Assembly: GCA_963838235.1 (NCBI GenBank)
Contig: CAWIQJ010000003.1
Coordinates: forward strand, 62,001-126,000
Direction of reading: 5' to 3'
DNA from: JAFECT01 sp963838235
GTDB lineage: Bacteria; Pseudomonadota; Alphaproteobacteria; Caulobacterales; Caulobacteraceae
DNA length: 64,000 nucleotides
Made by a program: the position numbers and the translations under genes. Shown piece after piece: positions 11,501-19,286 of the stretch (its first letter is position 1; each line of letters starts with the position of its first letter). The notes under the pieces were generated by a model. It was given only the letters and a program-made list of their open reading frames with translations, was not told the DNA's origin and did no database searches.

Positions 11501-11520
11501 GGTGTTTCACGTGTAACACC
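11501..11520. promoter_or_regulatory. 20-bp palindrome at the repressor start codon
   Basis: GGTGTTTCACGTGTAACACC is a dyad with GGTGTT/AACACC arms and a CACGTG core, mismatched at two positions only. It directly abuts the repressor ATG and differs from the TACC-N5-GGT operators. It could be a second operator type for Cro or a host factor. No experimental role is known to me. Confidence 0.5.
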
Positions 11521-11537
11521 GACGGGGCTTGTCAGAA

Positions 11538-11552
11538 ATACCAAATCGGTAT
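11538..11552. promoter_or_regulatory. Repressor operator between cI and cro genes
   Basis: ATACC-AAATC-GGTAT is a perfect five-base-arm dyad nearly identical to TACC-AAAAC-GGTA at 10051. Its place between the divergent repressor and Cro-like genes matches a lambda-type OR region. It is 35 bases before the Cro-like start. Confidence 0.7.
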
Positions 11553-11586
11553 GTCGTCCGTCATCGACGCCTGATTCGGAGCGCTG

Positions 11587-11859
11587 ATGACCCTTCGCAA
11601 ACCTTTCCTTCTGCCAAGGCCCGGCTTGGCTCATTGGCTGGCCGACCGGGGGCTAATGGCGAAGGACGCCGCCGAGCCGCTCGGCGTGAACAAGCAAACC
11701 GTTCGCCGGTTCTGCCTCCCGTTCGGCAACCCTGAGCGGCGCGTCCCTGACGAGGAAATGCTTCGCAAGATCGTCGTTTGGACAGACGGTGCCGTCACGG
11801 CGGAAAGCTTTTACCCGCCTGAGCTGACCCGCGACGCAGGCGCGGAGGCCTCGGCGTGA
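11587..11859 (+). CDS. Cro-like DNA-binding protein
   Basis: 90 aa. LAHWLADRGLMAKDAAEPLG followed by VNKQTVRRFC forms a helix-turn-helix. VTAESFYPPEL near the end matches the Thr-x-x-Asp/Glu-Phe-Tyr motif often seen in phage Cro-like proteins. It is transcribed away from the repressor across a shared operator and is the first gene of the rightward early operon. The next gene overlaps its stop by GTGA. Confidence 0.7.
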   Translation: MTLRKPFLLPRPGLAHWLADRGLMAKDAAEPLGVNKQTVRRFCLPFGNPERRVPDEEMLRKIVVWTDGAVTAESFYPPELTRDAGAEASA

Positions 11860-12134
11860 CCGTCGCGCCCATCCTGTTCGAGCCGCCGTCGCCGGTGGCG
11901 TTGGCCGGGCGCCGGGCGCGCCAGGACCTGGTTCAGGCCGCTTTCCGGCGCAAGTCTGCGCGGGGGGTGCTGTGGACGCCGACGGCGCGGGCGCAGTTCG
12001 AGGATTCGGCGGAAGCCGGCGATCCGGGCGCGCTGATCGCCTTTGTCCGCGACCTGTTCGACGACACCGCCGACGCCGCGATGCTCGAGGCCGGCCGCGG
12101 GCCTGAGCCCAGGACCGTGCGGGAGGGGCCATGA
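11856..12134 (+). CDS. Early phage protein of unknown function
   Basis: 92 aa from a GTG overlapping the Cro-like stop. There is a basic middle (RRARQDLVQAAFRRKSARG) and an acidic helical end (DPGALIAFVRDLFDD). Its stop overlaps the next ATG. No family recognised. Confidence 0.6.
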   Translation: MTVAPILFEPPSPVALAGRRARQDLVQAAFRRKSARGVLWTPTARAQFEDSAEAGDPGALIAFVRDLFDDTADAAMLEAGRGPEPRTVREGP

Positions 12135-12349
12135 GCCGCTCCGACCTCGCCGACATCGCGGTCCGGTTCTGGCACGAGACGTCGGGTGCGATCCTGGTGT
12201 CCGAGACCGACAGTTCGGACGACGGCGTCTGGCTGCCGAAATCGAAGGTCGAGTTCGTTTGCCGGGGGCGGCCGGAAGGGCCGCTGCGCGGCGACCTGAT
12301 CGAAGTCACCCTGCCGCAATGGCTGGCGACCGAAAAGGGGCTGGTCTGA
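12131..12349 (+). CDS. Early phage protein of unknown function
   Basis: 72 aa. VWLPKSKVEFVCRGRP and LRGDLIEVTLPQWLATEKGL suggest a small beta-rich protein of the kind often found in early phage operons. It overlaps its neighbours by ATGA and TGATG, which supports translation. Function unknown. Confidence 0.6.
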   Translation: MSRSDLADIAVRFWHETSGAILVSETDSSDDGVWLPKSKVEFVCRGRPEGPLRGDLIEVTLPQWLATEKGLV

Positions 12350-12798
12350 TGGCGCGCGCCAACCGCGCGGCGCGGCGCAAGGCCGCCCTGATGCCGGCGC
12401 GCACGCCCGAGCGCGTGGCCGGCTATCGCGCCCAGTGGCGCGGTCTCGCCGAACGCGCGCTGTCGATGGTCGGCTGGCCCAAGTTCACCGACGCCGAGGC
12501 TGAGGCGGCCGTGCGCGAGTCCACCGAGGCCCAGCATCACTGGGGCCACCCTTTCGAAGGCCACGAAAACCACGCCTGCGAACCGCTGACCGTCATGGTG
12601 CGGCGTATGGCGCGCGCGCCGCTGGGCGTGCGCCTGGTGCTGCTGGACGCCTGCGAAGCCGCGGCCCGCGCGATGATCGAGCTGCTCGACGCGGCGGCCC
12701 GTGACGCCGCGGTCGCCGCGCCGGCGACCGAGCGCGCGCCCGACCCGCCGACCGAACCCGCCGTCGACCGCTGGCGCGACCGCGCCGATCTCCGCTGA
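12349..12798 (+). CDS. Early phage protein of unknown function
   Basis: 149 aa starting MARANRAARRKAAL at ATG 12349, overlapping the previous stop (TGATG). The N-terminus is very basic, the middle has His/Glu pairs (EAQHHWGHPFEGHENH) that could bind a metal, and the end is Ala/Pro-rich. The upstream open frame (from 12043) is shadow. No family recognised. Confidence 0.6.
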   Translation: MARANRAARRKAALMPARTPERVAGYRAQWRGLAERALSMVGWPKFTDAEAEAAVRESTEAQHHWGHPFEGHENHACEPLTVMVRRMARAPLGVRLVLLDACEAAARAMIELLDAAARDAAVAAPATERAPDPPTEPAVDRWRDRADLR

Positions 12799-12824
12799 CC
12801 TCACGCTGAAGGGGCGTCGCCACC

Positions 12825-13452
12825 ATGGCCTGGAACACGTTACAGCCTATCGCGAAAACCGGCCGACCGATGGTCAGCGCCGGGGTGCATGCGATCGGGC
12901 GCACCGGCGCGTTGCGGCTCGGGCTCAACTTCGCCGCCATGTTCCACGACGAGCTGGGTGCGCCCGAGCGATGCAACATCGAGGTCGGCGACGGCGAGAA
13001 CCTCGGGATGCTGCGCCTGAGCTTCGCCAAGGACGGCGCCTTCAGCATCGGCAAGTCGGTCGCGGGATCGCGACGCATCTTTCTGACGCCGGTTGCGTGC
13101 ATGCCGCCGGGCGCGCTGCCGACCGTGGCGGCGAAGATCGTCGAACACGACAAGAAGGCCCTGACCATCGCCCTGCCGCTCGATGCCTGGACGGCCGCCG
13201 TAGAGGCGCGCACGCCGGCGAGGGCCGCACACGCCGAGCCCCCCCCCCGCAAAGCCCGCGCCGCCCGGGCGGCAGGACCTGCTCGACGCGGAGGCCTATC
13301 TTCAGGACAAGGGGTTCAAGGTCGGGCGTCTCGCCGGCGGCCGTTGGAGCCTGAACGGCGAAACCGTTCTGCTGCCGCACATCCTCGAAGTGGTCAACAA
13401 GAGCCGCAAGCGCGCCGATCTGCCGCCCTTGTCGCTCGACCGGATTCGGTGA
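12825..13452 (+). CDS. Phage protein of unknown function, frame broken at a C10 run
   Basis: Residues 1 to about 139 (MAWNTLQPIAKTGRPMVSAG onward) read from ATG 12825. The run of ten C at 13239-13248 then moves the frame by one base. The conserved-looking end (QDLLDAEAYLQDKGFKVGR and LSLDRIR) is in the next frame and stops at 13452. With nine C the gene would be one frame of about 208 aa. The first part looks like a beta-barrel with hydrophobic strands, the end like an HTH-type domain. A sequencing error or slippage at the homopolymer is likely. Confidence 0.55.
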
Positions 13453-13459
13453 GGCGCCC

Positions 13460-13663
13460 ATGACCCGCGCGCTTCCCGCCGGTTCGCTGAGCGCCCAATC
13501 GGCCTTCACCCCGTCCACGCGCCGCGACGGCGTCTCGCCGTTCGAGATCGCCTTCGCCCGCAACAAGCGCGCCGCCGGCGTCAGCTGGGACGCCATCGCC
13601 AACATGCTGGGGCGCCGCATGCACGATCTGCGCGAAGTCTGCCGCGCCGCGGGCGTGCTTTAG
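13460..13663 (+). CDS. Small HTH-like phage protein
   Basis: 67 aa. The C-terminal part, VSWDAIANMLGRRMHDLREV, has the helix-turn-helix spacing seen in small phage regulators. It lies 7 bases after the previous stop and 2 bases before the methyltransferase ATG. Function unknown; DNA binding is an inference. Confidence 0.55.
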   Translation: MTRALPAGSLSAQSAFTPSTRRDGVSPFEIAFARNKRAAGVSWDAIANMLGRRMHDLREVCRAAGVL

Positions 13664-13665
13664 CC

Positions 13666-14385
13666 ATGGCCGATGGGAGCGTCAGTCGGATCGTCAGGCC
13701 CGCAGCGAGCGGCGCTCGCCCTCGCGTGTTCGACGGGCGCGGCGGCTTCAATGCGGTGATGGCGTCGCGCGAGGTCGCGACCGACGTTGCCGATCTCTAC
13801 ATCACGCCGCCGTGGGGCGCGCGCGCCGGCGGCGAGATCATCCGCTCCATCGACCCGGCCGCGCGCAGCCTGTGGGAATGCGCGTGCGGACCTGGCGTCA
13901 TGGCGCATGGGTTGGCGGACTATTTTCCAACCGTCGTCCAGTCCGACGCCTTCCTCTACGACGGCAACGCCATCTTCGACTTTCTGAGCGACGGGGACGC
14001 GCCGATCGAGGCCGACTGGATCGCCACCAACCCGCCGTTCGTCGAGCTGGAGCGGTTCATCACCCTGGCATGGCGCCGCGCGCGCCGGGGCGTGGCGCTG
14101 TTGATGCCGCTGCGCGCGCTGGAAGGCATCGGCCGCCACGCCGTGCTCTATGGCGCAGCGCCGCTGTCGCGCCTGCATGTGTTCGCCGAGCGCCTGCCGA
14201 TGCTGAAAGGCCGCTACGACCCGGAAGCCTCGACCGCCAGCGCTTACGCCTGGTTCGTGTTCCTGAAACCCCGCCTCGAACGCCACCCCGGCCACTGGCG
14301 CGGCGCCGCGATCCCGCCCGGCACGCGTGCGCGGCTTGAGCGGGCGAGCGATCAGATTTTTGCCTGCAAAGGAGCCTCTCGATGA
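13666..14385 (+). CDS. DNA N6-adenine methyltransferase-like protein
   Basis: 239 aa. Motif I (SAM binding) is LWECACGPGV (69-78), an acidic residue follows in QSDAFLYDG, and the catalytic motif IV is TNPPF (121-125), the NPPF form used by gamma-class adenine methyltransferases. There is no restriction endonuclease or target-recognition domain beside it. It is probably an orphan phage methyltransferase that alters host or phage DNA, for example against restriction. It overlaps the next gene by ATGA. Confidence 0.75.
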   Translation: MADGSVSRIVRPAASGARPRVFDGRGGFNAVMASREVATDVADLYITPPWGARAGGEIIRSIDPAARSLWECACGPGVMAHGLADYFPTVVQSDAFLYDGNAIFDFLSDGDAPIEADWIATNPPFVELERFITLAWRRARRGVALLMPLRALEGIGRHAVLYGAAPLSRLHVFAERLPMLKGRYDPEASTASAYAWFVFLKPRLERHPGHWRGAAIPPGTRARLERASDQIFACKGASR

Positions 14386-15092
14386 GAACGGCGGAAACGG
14401 CCCACGATGCTTTCGACCTGTATAAGGATGCGCTCGACCACGACGCGCTGATCCAGAACGGCTGGCACGCGTCTGGCGAGGAAGGGCGCACGCTTGCCTG
14501 CGCACTGGGCGTGCTTGGCCCGAACGTGAAGTCCGCGAGCGATTGCCCTGCGGCTGTCATGCCGCGCTGGCTCGCGAAGATGGTGGTGTGGTTCTTCGAC
14601 GCGCAGTCGTTTGAGGGCGCGAAGGCTTGGGGGTTGAAGTTCTACGCGGAACTGGATCGCTTAGACGGCGTCGTGCCGTTCAGCGTCGTCTATGATTGGC
14701 TCGCGACCGTCGTCTGTCAGGGTTGGATCGATCTCGCGAAGAAGCGGGAAAAGGACACCGCGCCTCACGCCGAGCTGCAGGACCTTCACCGTCGCGCGCT
14801 CGCGGGCGAGAAGTTCGACCGCGACGTCTGGCACGGGGCGCTGAAGAAGGCCTATCGCATGCGATATGCCGATGCCGATGCCTATGCCGATGCCTATGCC
14901 TATGCCTATGCCTATGCCTATGCCTATGCCGATGCCGATGCCTATGCCTATGCCTATGCCTATGCCGATGCCTATGCCTATGCCTATGCCTATGCCTATG
15001 CCTATGCCGATGCCTATGCCGATGCCCGGCGACTGAGGATCAAGTATCTCGCCGATGGAATGGTCGAGTGCCTGCAGCGGGTCGTGGTGTAG
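14382..15092 (+). CDS. Phage protein with a Tyr-Ala/Asp-Ala repeat tract
   Basis: 236 aa. The first 160 residues are globular (FDLYKDALDHDALIQNGWHA; SVVYDWLATVVCQGWIDLAK). Then comes a tract of 27 dipeptides, Tyr-Ala (18) or Asp-Ala (9), from the hexamer repeat 14865-15026. A 20-residue tail, RRLRIKYLADGMVECLQRVV, ends it. The hexamer keeps the frame, so copy-number changes only alter tract length. I recognise no domain; similar N-terminal parts occur in phages beside methyltransferases. Confidence 0.65.
   Translation: MRTAETAHDAFDLYKDALDHDALIQNGWHASGEEGRTLACALGVLGPNVKSASDCPAAVMPRWLAKMVVWFFDAQSFEGAKAWGLKFYAELDRLDGVVPFSVVYDWLATVVCQGWIDLAKKREKDTAPHAELQDLHRRALAGEKFDRDVWHGALKKAYRMRYADADAYADAYAYAYAYAYAYADADAYAYAYAYADAYAYAYAYAYAYADAYADARRLRIKYLADGMVECLQRVVV
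14865..15026 (+). repeat. Tandem hexamer repeat, 27 copies of (T/G)ATGCC
   Basis: 162 bp made only of TATGCC and GATGCC units without any other base, in an irregular order. It is translated as Tyr-Ala or Asp-Ala. The strict two-unit alphabet over 27 copies indicates slipped-strand expansion with selection for the two codons. Confidence 0.95.
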
Positions 15093-15190
15093 TGGTGGCG
15101 GCGCGGGGCTCGTTACCGCCCGAAGACACAACGCGACCCTACGGGCCGCGCCGCGCCTTCGACCCTGGGCTCGCCCCGCGCCGCCACCAC
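15092..15190. repeat. 17-bp inverted repeat around a 65-nt loop
   Basis: 15092-15108 (GTGGTGGCGGCGCGGGG) is the exact reverse complement of 15174-15190. The left arm starts at the stop codon of the repeat-tract gene. No T-run follows, so it is not a usual terminator. The loop contains no gene. It could fold as a long RNA hairpin after the upstream gene. Confidence 0.8.
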
Positions 15191-15214
15191 ACTTTTGATG
15201 AACTGAACTCCTCC

Positions 15215-15263
15215 GCCGTGCGCCGTGCGCCGTGCGCCGTGCGCCGTGCGCCGTGCGCCGTGC
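15215..15263 (+). repeat. Tandem heptamer repeat, 7 copies of GCCGTGC
   Basis: 49 bp, seven perfect GCCGTGC units. Seven is not a multiple of three, so each gain or loss shifts the frame of a gene reading through it, here the small ORF ending at 15408. Confidence 0.93.
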
Positions 15264-15408
15264 GCGAGCTGCGTCGGGGACGGGCGAGCGTCAACTGCGC
15301 GCGTGGCTGGAGCACGTCGCGCAGACGGCCATCGACTGGCTGGACGAGCTGGACGCCGCGCAAGAGGGCCTGGAAGCCGACGAGTTGGAGGTCCTCGCTT
15401 ATGAGTGA
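15232..15408 (+). CDS. Small coiled phage protein starting within the heptamer repeat
   Basis: 58 aa if it starts at GTG 15232 (GTG 15253 also possible). The clear protein-like part is ERQLRAWLEHVAQTAIDWLD and ELDAAQEGLEADELEVLAYE, an acidic amphipathic helix. The stop at 15406-15408 overlaps the following methyltransferase ATG (15401). The N-terminus is encoded by the heptamer repeat and there is a stop at 15199-15201 in the same frame, so the true start is unsure and may vary with repeat number. Confidence 0.45.
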   Translation: MRRAPCAVRRARAASGTGERQLRAWLEHVAQTAIDWLDELDAAQEGLEADELEVLAYE

Positions 15409-16252
15409 CCTTCGGCGCCCGGCGCTGCGATACCTCGGCGGCAAGTGGCGGCTTGCGGCCAAGATCGCGGCGTTCTTTCCGCCTCATAGGCTCTACGTCG
15501 AGCCGTTCGGCGGCGCGGCGTCGGTGCTGTTGCGTAAGCCGCGCGCCTATGCCGAGGTCTACAACGATCTGGATGAGGATGTCGTCAACCTGTTCCGCGT
15601 GCTGCGCGACAGGCCCAAGGCCGGTGAGCTGCGCCGTCAGTTGAGCCTGACGCCCTTCGCGCGCGTCGAGTTCGAGCAATCGTATGCCTTCACGCCCGAG
15701 CCGGTCGAGCGCGCGCGGCGGCTGATCGTCCGCTCGTTCATGGGCCACGGGAACGTGTCCTACCGTGCCGATCGTACGACGGGCTTCCGCTGCGACAGCA
15801 ACCGGAGCGGCACGACGCCGGCGCACGATTGGCGCAACTATCCCGAGGCGCTCGATGGCCTAGTCGAGCGGCTCACCGGGGTCGTGATCGAGAACCGGCC
15901 CGCGGCGGATGTCATCCGCCGCTTCGACCGACCTGACGCGCTGTTCTACGCCGATCCGCCCTATGTGCATTCCACCAGGTCGGAAAAACGAACGCGGCTC
16001 GCGCCCTCGACCGGCTACGTCCACGAGATGGACGATCAGGCCCATCTGGAGCTGCTGGAGCAGCTCGATCGCGCTGTGGCCTGCGTTGTGCTCTCGGGGT
16101 ACGCGCACCCGCTCTATGACCATCGCCTGTCGCACTGGCGGCGCATCGAGATCAAGGCTCACGCCGACGGTGCGCGCCCGCGCGTCGAAGTGCTCTGGAT
16201 CAACCGCGCCGCGTGCGACGCGTCCGGCGGCCTCTTCGGAAGTGACGCATGA
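15401..16252 (+). CDS. D12-class DNA adenine methylase (Dam-like)
   Basis: 283 aa, nearly the length of Dam. YLGGKWRLA (11-19) and EPFGGAASV (34-42) form the SAM-binding site, and DPPY (185-188) is the catalytic motif IV. The expected Dam-family order is kept throughout. The start at 15401 is chosen because MSDLRRPALRYLGGK is the normal N-terminus; the frame stays open upstream only as shadow. It probably methylates adenine in a short site, for protection from restriction or for regulation. It ends in an ATGA overlap with the primase. Confidence 0.87.
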   Translation: MSDLRRPALRYLGGKWRLAAKIAAFFPPHRLYVEPFGGAASVLLRKPRAYAEVYNDLDEDVVNLFRVLRDRPKAGELRRQLSLTPFARVEFEQSYAFTPEPVERARRLIVRSFMGHGNVSYRADRTTGFRCDSNRSGTTPAHDWRNYPEALDGLVERLTGVVIENRPAADVIRRFDRPDALFYADPPYVHSTRSEKRTRLAPSTGYVHEMDDQAHLELLEQLDRAVACVVLSGYAHPLYDHRLSHWRRIEIKAHADGARPRVEVLWINRAACDASGGLFGSDA

Positions 16253-17418
16253 TCCGCACAACCCTGTTCGAGGACGCAAAGCGTCAGAACAAGATCGAGG
16301 ACATCGCCGGGAAGTTGACGACGCTGAAGAACGCGGGGGCCGAGAGGCGCGGGCAGTGTCCGCTGTGCAAGGCCGGGAAGAATAAGGGCGTCGGTGCGCC
16401 GTTCGCGGTGCGGCTCAAGCGCGGGGATTTCGTCTGTTACGTCTGCGGCAAGCATGGCGACGTCGTCGATCTGGTGGCCGAACACGACGGCCTGACCACG
16501 GCGGAGGCGGCGCGCAAGCTGTTGGGCGCGGGCTATGAGCCGACGCGGCTGGACGGCGCGCCTGCGCCGCGTGCGCAGGCCAAGACGCCCGACGAAAGCC
16601 AGCTGCGCAAGATCGAGCGCGCGGCGTCGCTGTGGGCGGCGTCGAGGCCGATCGAGGGCACGATCGCCTGGGCCTATCTGCGCGCGCGCGGCATCTCCGA
16701 CAGCGTCATCGCGCGCGCCGCGCCGCGCATCCGGTTTCATCCCCTGACCCATCACGCCTGGGACGAGGGCGCGCGCGCCTGGTCGCGGTTTCCGGCCATG
16801 CTGTTGCGGCGCGAGACGGAGCTTGGCGGTCCCGTGGCGGGCATCCACGCGACCTTCCTGCTGAAGGACGGTTCCGGCCGCGACAAGGCGTTGGGCAAGC
16901 TGATGCTCGGGCCGCAGAAAGACGCCGACGGCCTGCCCGGCGGCGCGTGGCTGATCGGGCCTGCCGGCGACGGCGATCTCTGCGTCGCGGAAGGCTGTGA
17001 GACCACCCTGGCGATGGCGACGTTGGCCGAGCGGCGCGGCGAACGCGTGCGCGCGGTTGCGGCCTTGTCGCTGAACGACCTGCAGGGGGGCGCGCTCTAT
17101 GACGACGGCTGCCTCGACGTGAACAATGTCCAGGCCGATCCGGAGCGCGCGCCGTTCTTGTGGTCGCCGCCTGCGGACGCGCCGTGGAAGCGCGTCGTCG
17201 TCGGTTGCGATCACGACATGAGCCCGATCAACGTCATGGGCCGCACGGTGCGCGGCAAGCCGTGCCGGATGGAGCTGGACCGGGCCGCGCGGGCCAAGCT
17301 GTGCGGCCGTCTGGCGACCCAGGCGTGGCGACGCACCGGCATCGACGCCATCGCCATCGCGCCGCCGCCTGGGTTCGATTTCTGCGACGAACTGATGCGC
17401 GCGAGGGTCGCGGCATGA
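16249..17418 (+). CDS. Phage primase with zinc finger and Toprim-like domain
   Basis: 389 aa. N-terminal zinc finger with Cys37, Cys40, Cys63 and Cys66 (QCPLC; FVCYVC), followed by the GDVVDLV helix typical of CHC2-type primases. The central part (GTIAWAYLRARGIS) and the later DLCVAEGCETTLAM correspond to the primase core and the Toprim glutamate motif of phage DnaG-like proteins. A CDHD motif (GCDHDMS) could be the metal-binding Asp pair. It is paired with the ATPase gene, which it overlaps by ATGA, giving a primase-helicase replication unit. Confidence 0.8.
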   Translation: MIRTTLFEDAKRQNKIEDIAGKLTTLKNAGAERRGQCPLCKAGKNKGVGAPFAVRLKRGDFVCYVCGKHGDVVDLVAEHDGLTTAEAARKLLGAGYEPTRLDGAPAPRAQAKTPDESQLRKIERAASLWAASRPIEGTIAWAYLRARGISDSVIARAAPRIRFHPLTHHAWDEGARAWSRFPAMLLRRETELGGPVAGIHATFLLKDGSGRDKALGKLMLGPQKDADGLPGGAWLIGPAGDGDLCVAEGCETTLAMATLAERRGERVRAVAALSLNDLQGGALYDDGCLDVNNVQADPERAPFLWSPPADAPWKRVVVGCDHDMSPINVMGRTVRGKPCRMELDRAARAKLCGRLATQAWRRTGIDAIAIAPPPGFDFCDELMRARVAA

Positions 17419-19277
17419 GCGAAACACCCTTCACGTCCGACTATGACACCCTGGCCTGCGATCCCATGCAGGACGCCGACGAAGGCACGGAGGCGAAGCT
17501 CGGCGCGTTCCCCAACCCCAAGCTGGAAGAATGCCCCGTCGTGCCGCTCGGCTTCTCGCGCGGCTATGTGCATTTTGCCATGCCCGAGGGTGAGCTGCGC
17601 AAGGAGGTGGCGAGCAAGGTCGCGGGGATGCTGCGTACCGACATCTTCGCCTGTCAGGCGGGCGTGTCGTTCCTGACGCCGTGGCGCGACGCGGATCAGA
17701 AGTTCCAGCGCGAACTGTGCGCCATCTGGTTCGTGCGACAGTGCCGTCTGGCGGGCAAGTTCGACACGCGGCGACCGCAGCGTTCGCTCGGCGTCTGGCC
17801 GGGGCCTGCCGGCGGCGTGGTGCTGCACAAGGGCGACCAGATATGGGCGTTCCCGCTGGCCGGCGAGCCGATCAAGCTGAGTGTGGCGGCGGCGCTGCGC
17901 CAGGCCAGGACCGGGCCGATCTATCTGCTCGAACCGCCGTCGCCTGAGCCTGAGCCCGGCGCGAAACGCGCGAACGGCGAGTGGGTGCGCCAGAAGCTCG
18001 ACCTGTGGCGTTTCGAGAGCATCGGCGACGACGGCCTGACCGGCGCGGATGCGTGTCTCGGCTGGATCGGCGCGGCGTTGCTGGGCGCGGTTCCTGCGTT
18101 CCGCGTGCATATGCTGATGTACGCGATGGCCGGTTCCGGCAAGACCACCTTTCTGATGTTCGTGCATGCGCTGTTGAGCGCTGTGTCGGGCGATCTGTTG
18201 ACCAGTTTTTCCGACGCCGGTTTCCGCGAGGATATCTCGGGCATGGCGCGCCCGATCGTGATGGACGAGATCGAGGCGCAGGACACGCGCGAGGCGCAAG
18301 GCGCGATCGACCGGGTGCTCGACATCCTGTTGCGCATGGCGACCGGCACCGGCGCGACGCACAAACAGAGCGACAACGCCGGCGGCACGCGCACGCAGAC
18401 GGCGGTCGGCGCGGTGATGATGGCCGCTGTGACGCCGCCGGCCTTGTCGACGGCGTTGGCGACGCGTGTCGCGGAACTGCGCCTGTTGCCGCTAAACACC
18501 CCCGCGCCCCCGGGTGAAGCGGCGCGCGTGTTGGCGACAGAGGTCGAACTCAAGGCGTTGATGGCCGACGCCACCAAGCTCTCGCCCAAGCTGTTGTGGC
18601 GCGCCATTACGCACGCGCCGCGGTTCCGCGATGACGCCGCGGCGATCAAGGCCGTGCTGACCGAAGACGGCGAACAGCCGCGCACGGCCGACCTGATTGC
18701 GACGCTCGCCGCCGGCCGCCGGCTGTTGCTCGCCGACAAGCCGCTCGATCAGTCGACGGCGCGCGAGGAAGTGCGGTTGTGGCGCGGCTTGCTGGACGAG
18801 CGGGTCACGGAATCGACGGTTCGTAACGACGGCCAGGACGCCTTTGCGCAGCTGATGGCGTCCGACGCCGGCGTGGCGCGCAACGATCGACGCCTGTCGC
18901 TGGGCGACGTGGTGCGGCGCGTGGTGATCGACAATCGCGACGACGAGGACCTGCTGCGCGCGTGCGGCTTGCGCTCGATGAAGGTCGACGGCGCGCCGTG
19001 GCTGTTCGTGGCCAACCATCATCCGGCGCTGACGCGGATCTTCGGCAACACCCGGTTCCGCGATTGGCGACGCTCGCTGCTCTACCTGAAAGACCTGGGC
19101 GAAGAGTTCGCCCCGCGGCCGTCCAAGGCGTCGCTTCGCTTCGGCGTCGGTGTGCAGGAGCGCGCGTTGGGCATTCCCCTGACCCCCTGGCTGAAGGGCC
19201 TGGAGCGCGCTGGGACGGTGCGGGACGGCGATCAACAATGGGAGCGTACCAGCGATGGCACTGAATTCATGGCGTAA
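17415..19277 (+). CDS. Replicative ATPase/helicase (P-loop)
   Basis: 620 aa from ATG 17415. The larger open frame upstream is shadow. Walker A AMAGSGKTT at 237-245, Walker B PIVMDEIE at 280-287, then an arginine-rich sensor-like region (TALATRVAELRLLPL). An N-terminal region of about 200 residues is conserved-looking but unassigned. It resembles DUF927/superfamily 3-type phage helicases that act with a primase. It is followed directly by the iteron array that may be its origin. Confidence 0.75.
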   Translation: MSETPFTSDYDTLACDPMQDADEGTEAKLGAFPNPKLEECPVVPLGFSRGYVHFAMPEGELRKEVASKVAGMLRTDIFACQAGVSFLTPWRDADQKFQRELCAIWFVRQCRLAGKFDTRRPQRSLGVWPGPAGGVVLHKGDQIWAFPLAGEPIKLSVAAALRQARTGPIYLLEPPSPEPEPGAKRANGEWVRQKLDLWRFESIGDDGLTGADACLGWIGAALLGAVPAFRVHMLMYAMAGSGKTTFLMFVHALLSAVSGDLLTSFSDAGFREDISGMARPIVMDEIEAQDTREAQGAIDRVLDILLRMATGTGATHKQSDNAGGTRTQTAVGAVMMAAVTPPALSTALATRVAELRLLPLNTPAPPGEAARVLATEVELKALMADATKLSPKLLWRAITHAPRFRDDAAAIKAVLTEDGEQPRTADLIATLAAGRRLLLADKPLDQSTAREEVRLWRGLLDERVTESTVRNDGQDAFAQLMASDAGVARNDRRLSLGDVVRRVVIDNRDDEDLLRACGLRSMKVDGAPWLFVANHHPALTRIFGNTRFRDWRRSLLYLKDLGEEFAPRPSKASLRFGVGVQERALGIPLTPWLKGLERAGTVRDGDQQWERTSDGTEFMA

Positions 19278-19286
19278 AACCGTCGC

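Noticed and set aside
11653..12804. 383-codon minus-strand open frame
   Set aside because: Antisense to four coupled early genes; Arg-rich and without a recognisable fold.
14661..15131. Minus-strand Gly-Ile repeat protein
   Set aside because: It is the antisense of the hexamer tract; the plus-strand gene has normal coupling and a globular domain.
14865..15263. Possible CRISPR array
   Set aside because: Units are 6 and 7 bp without spacers; these are simple tandem repeats.
14696..15400. Upstream part of the frame leading into the Dam-like gene
   Set aside because: Cys/Leu/Arg-rich translation of the hexamer tract in a wrong frame; the family N-terminus begins at 15401.
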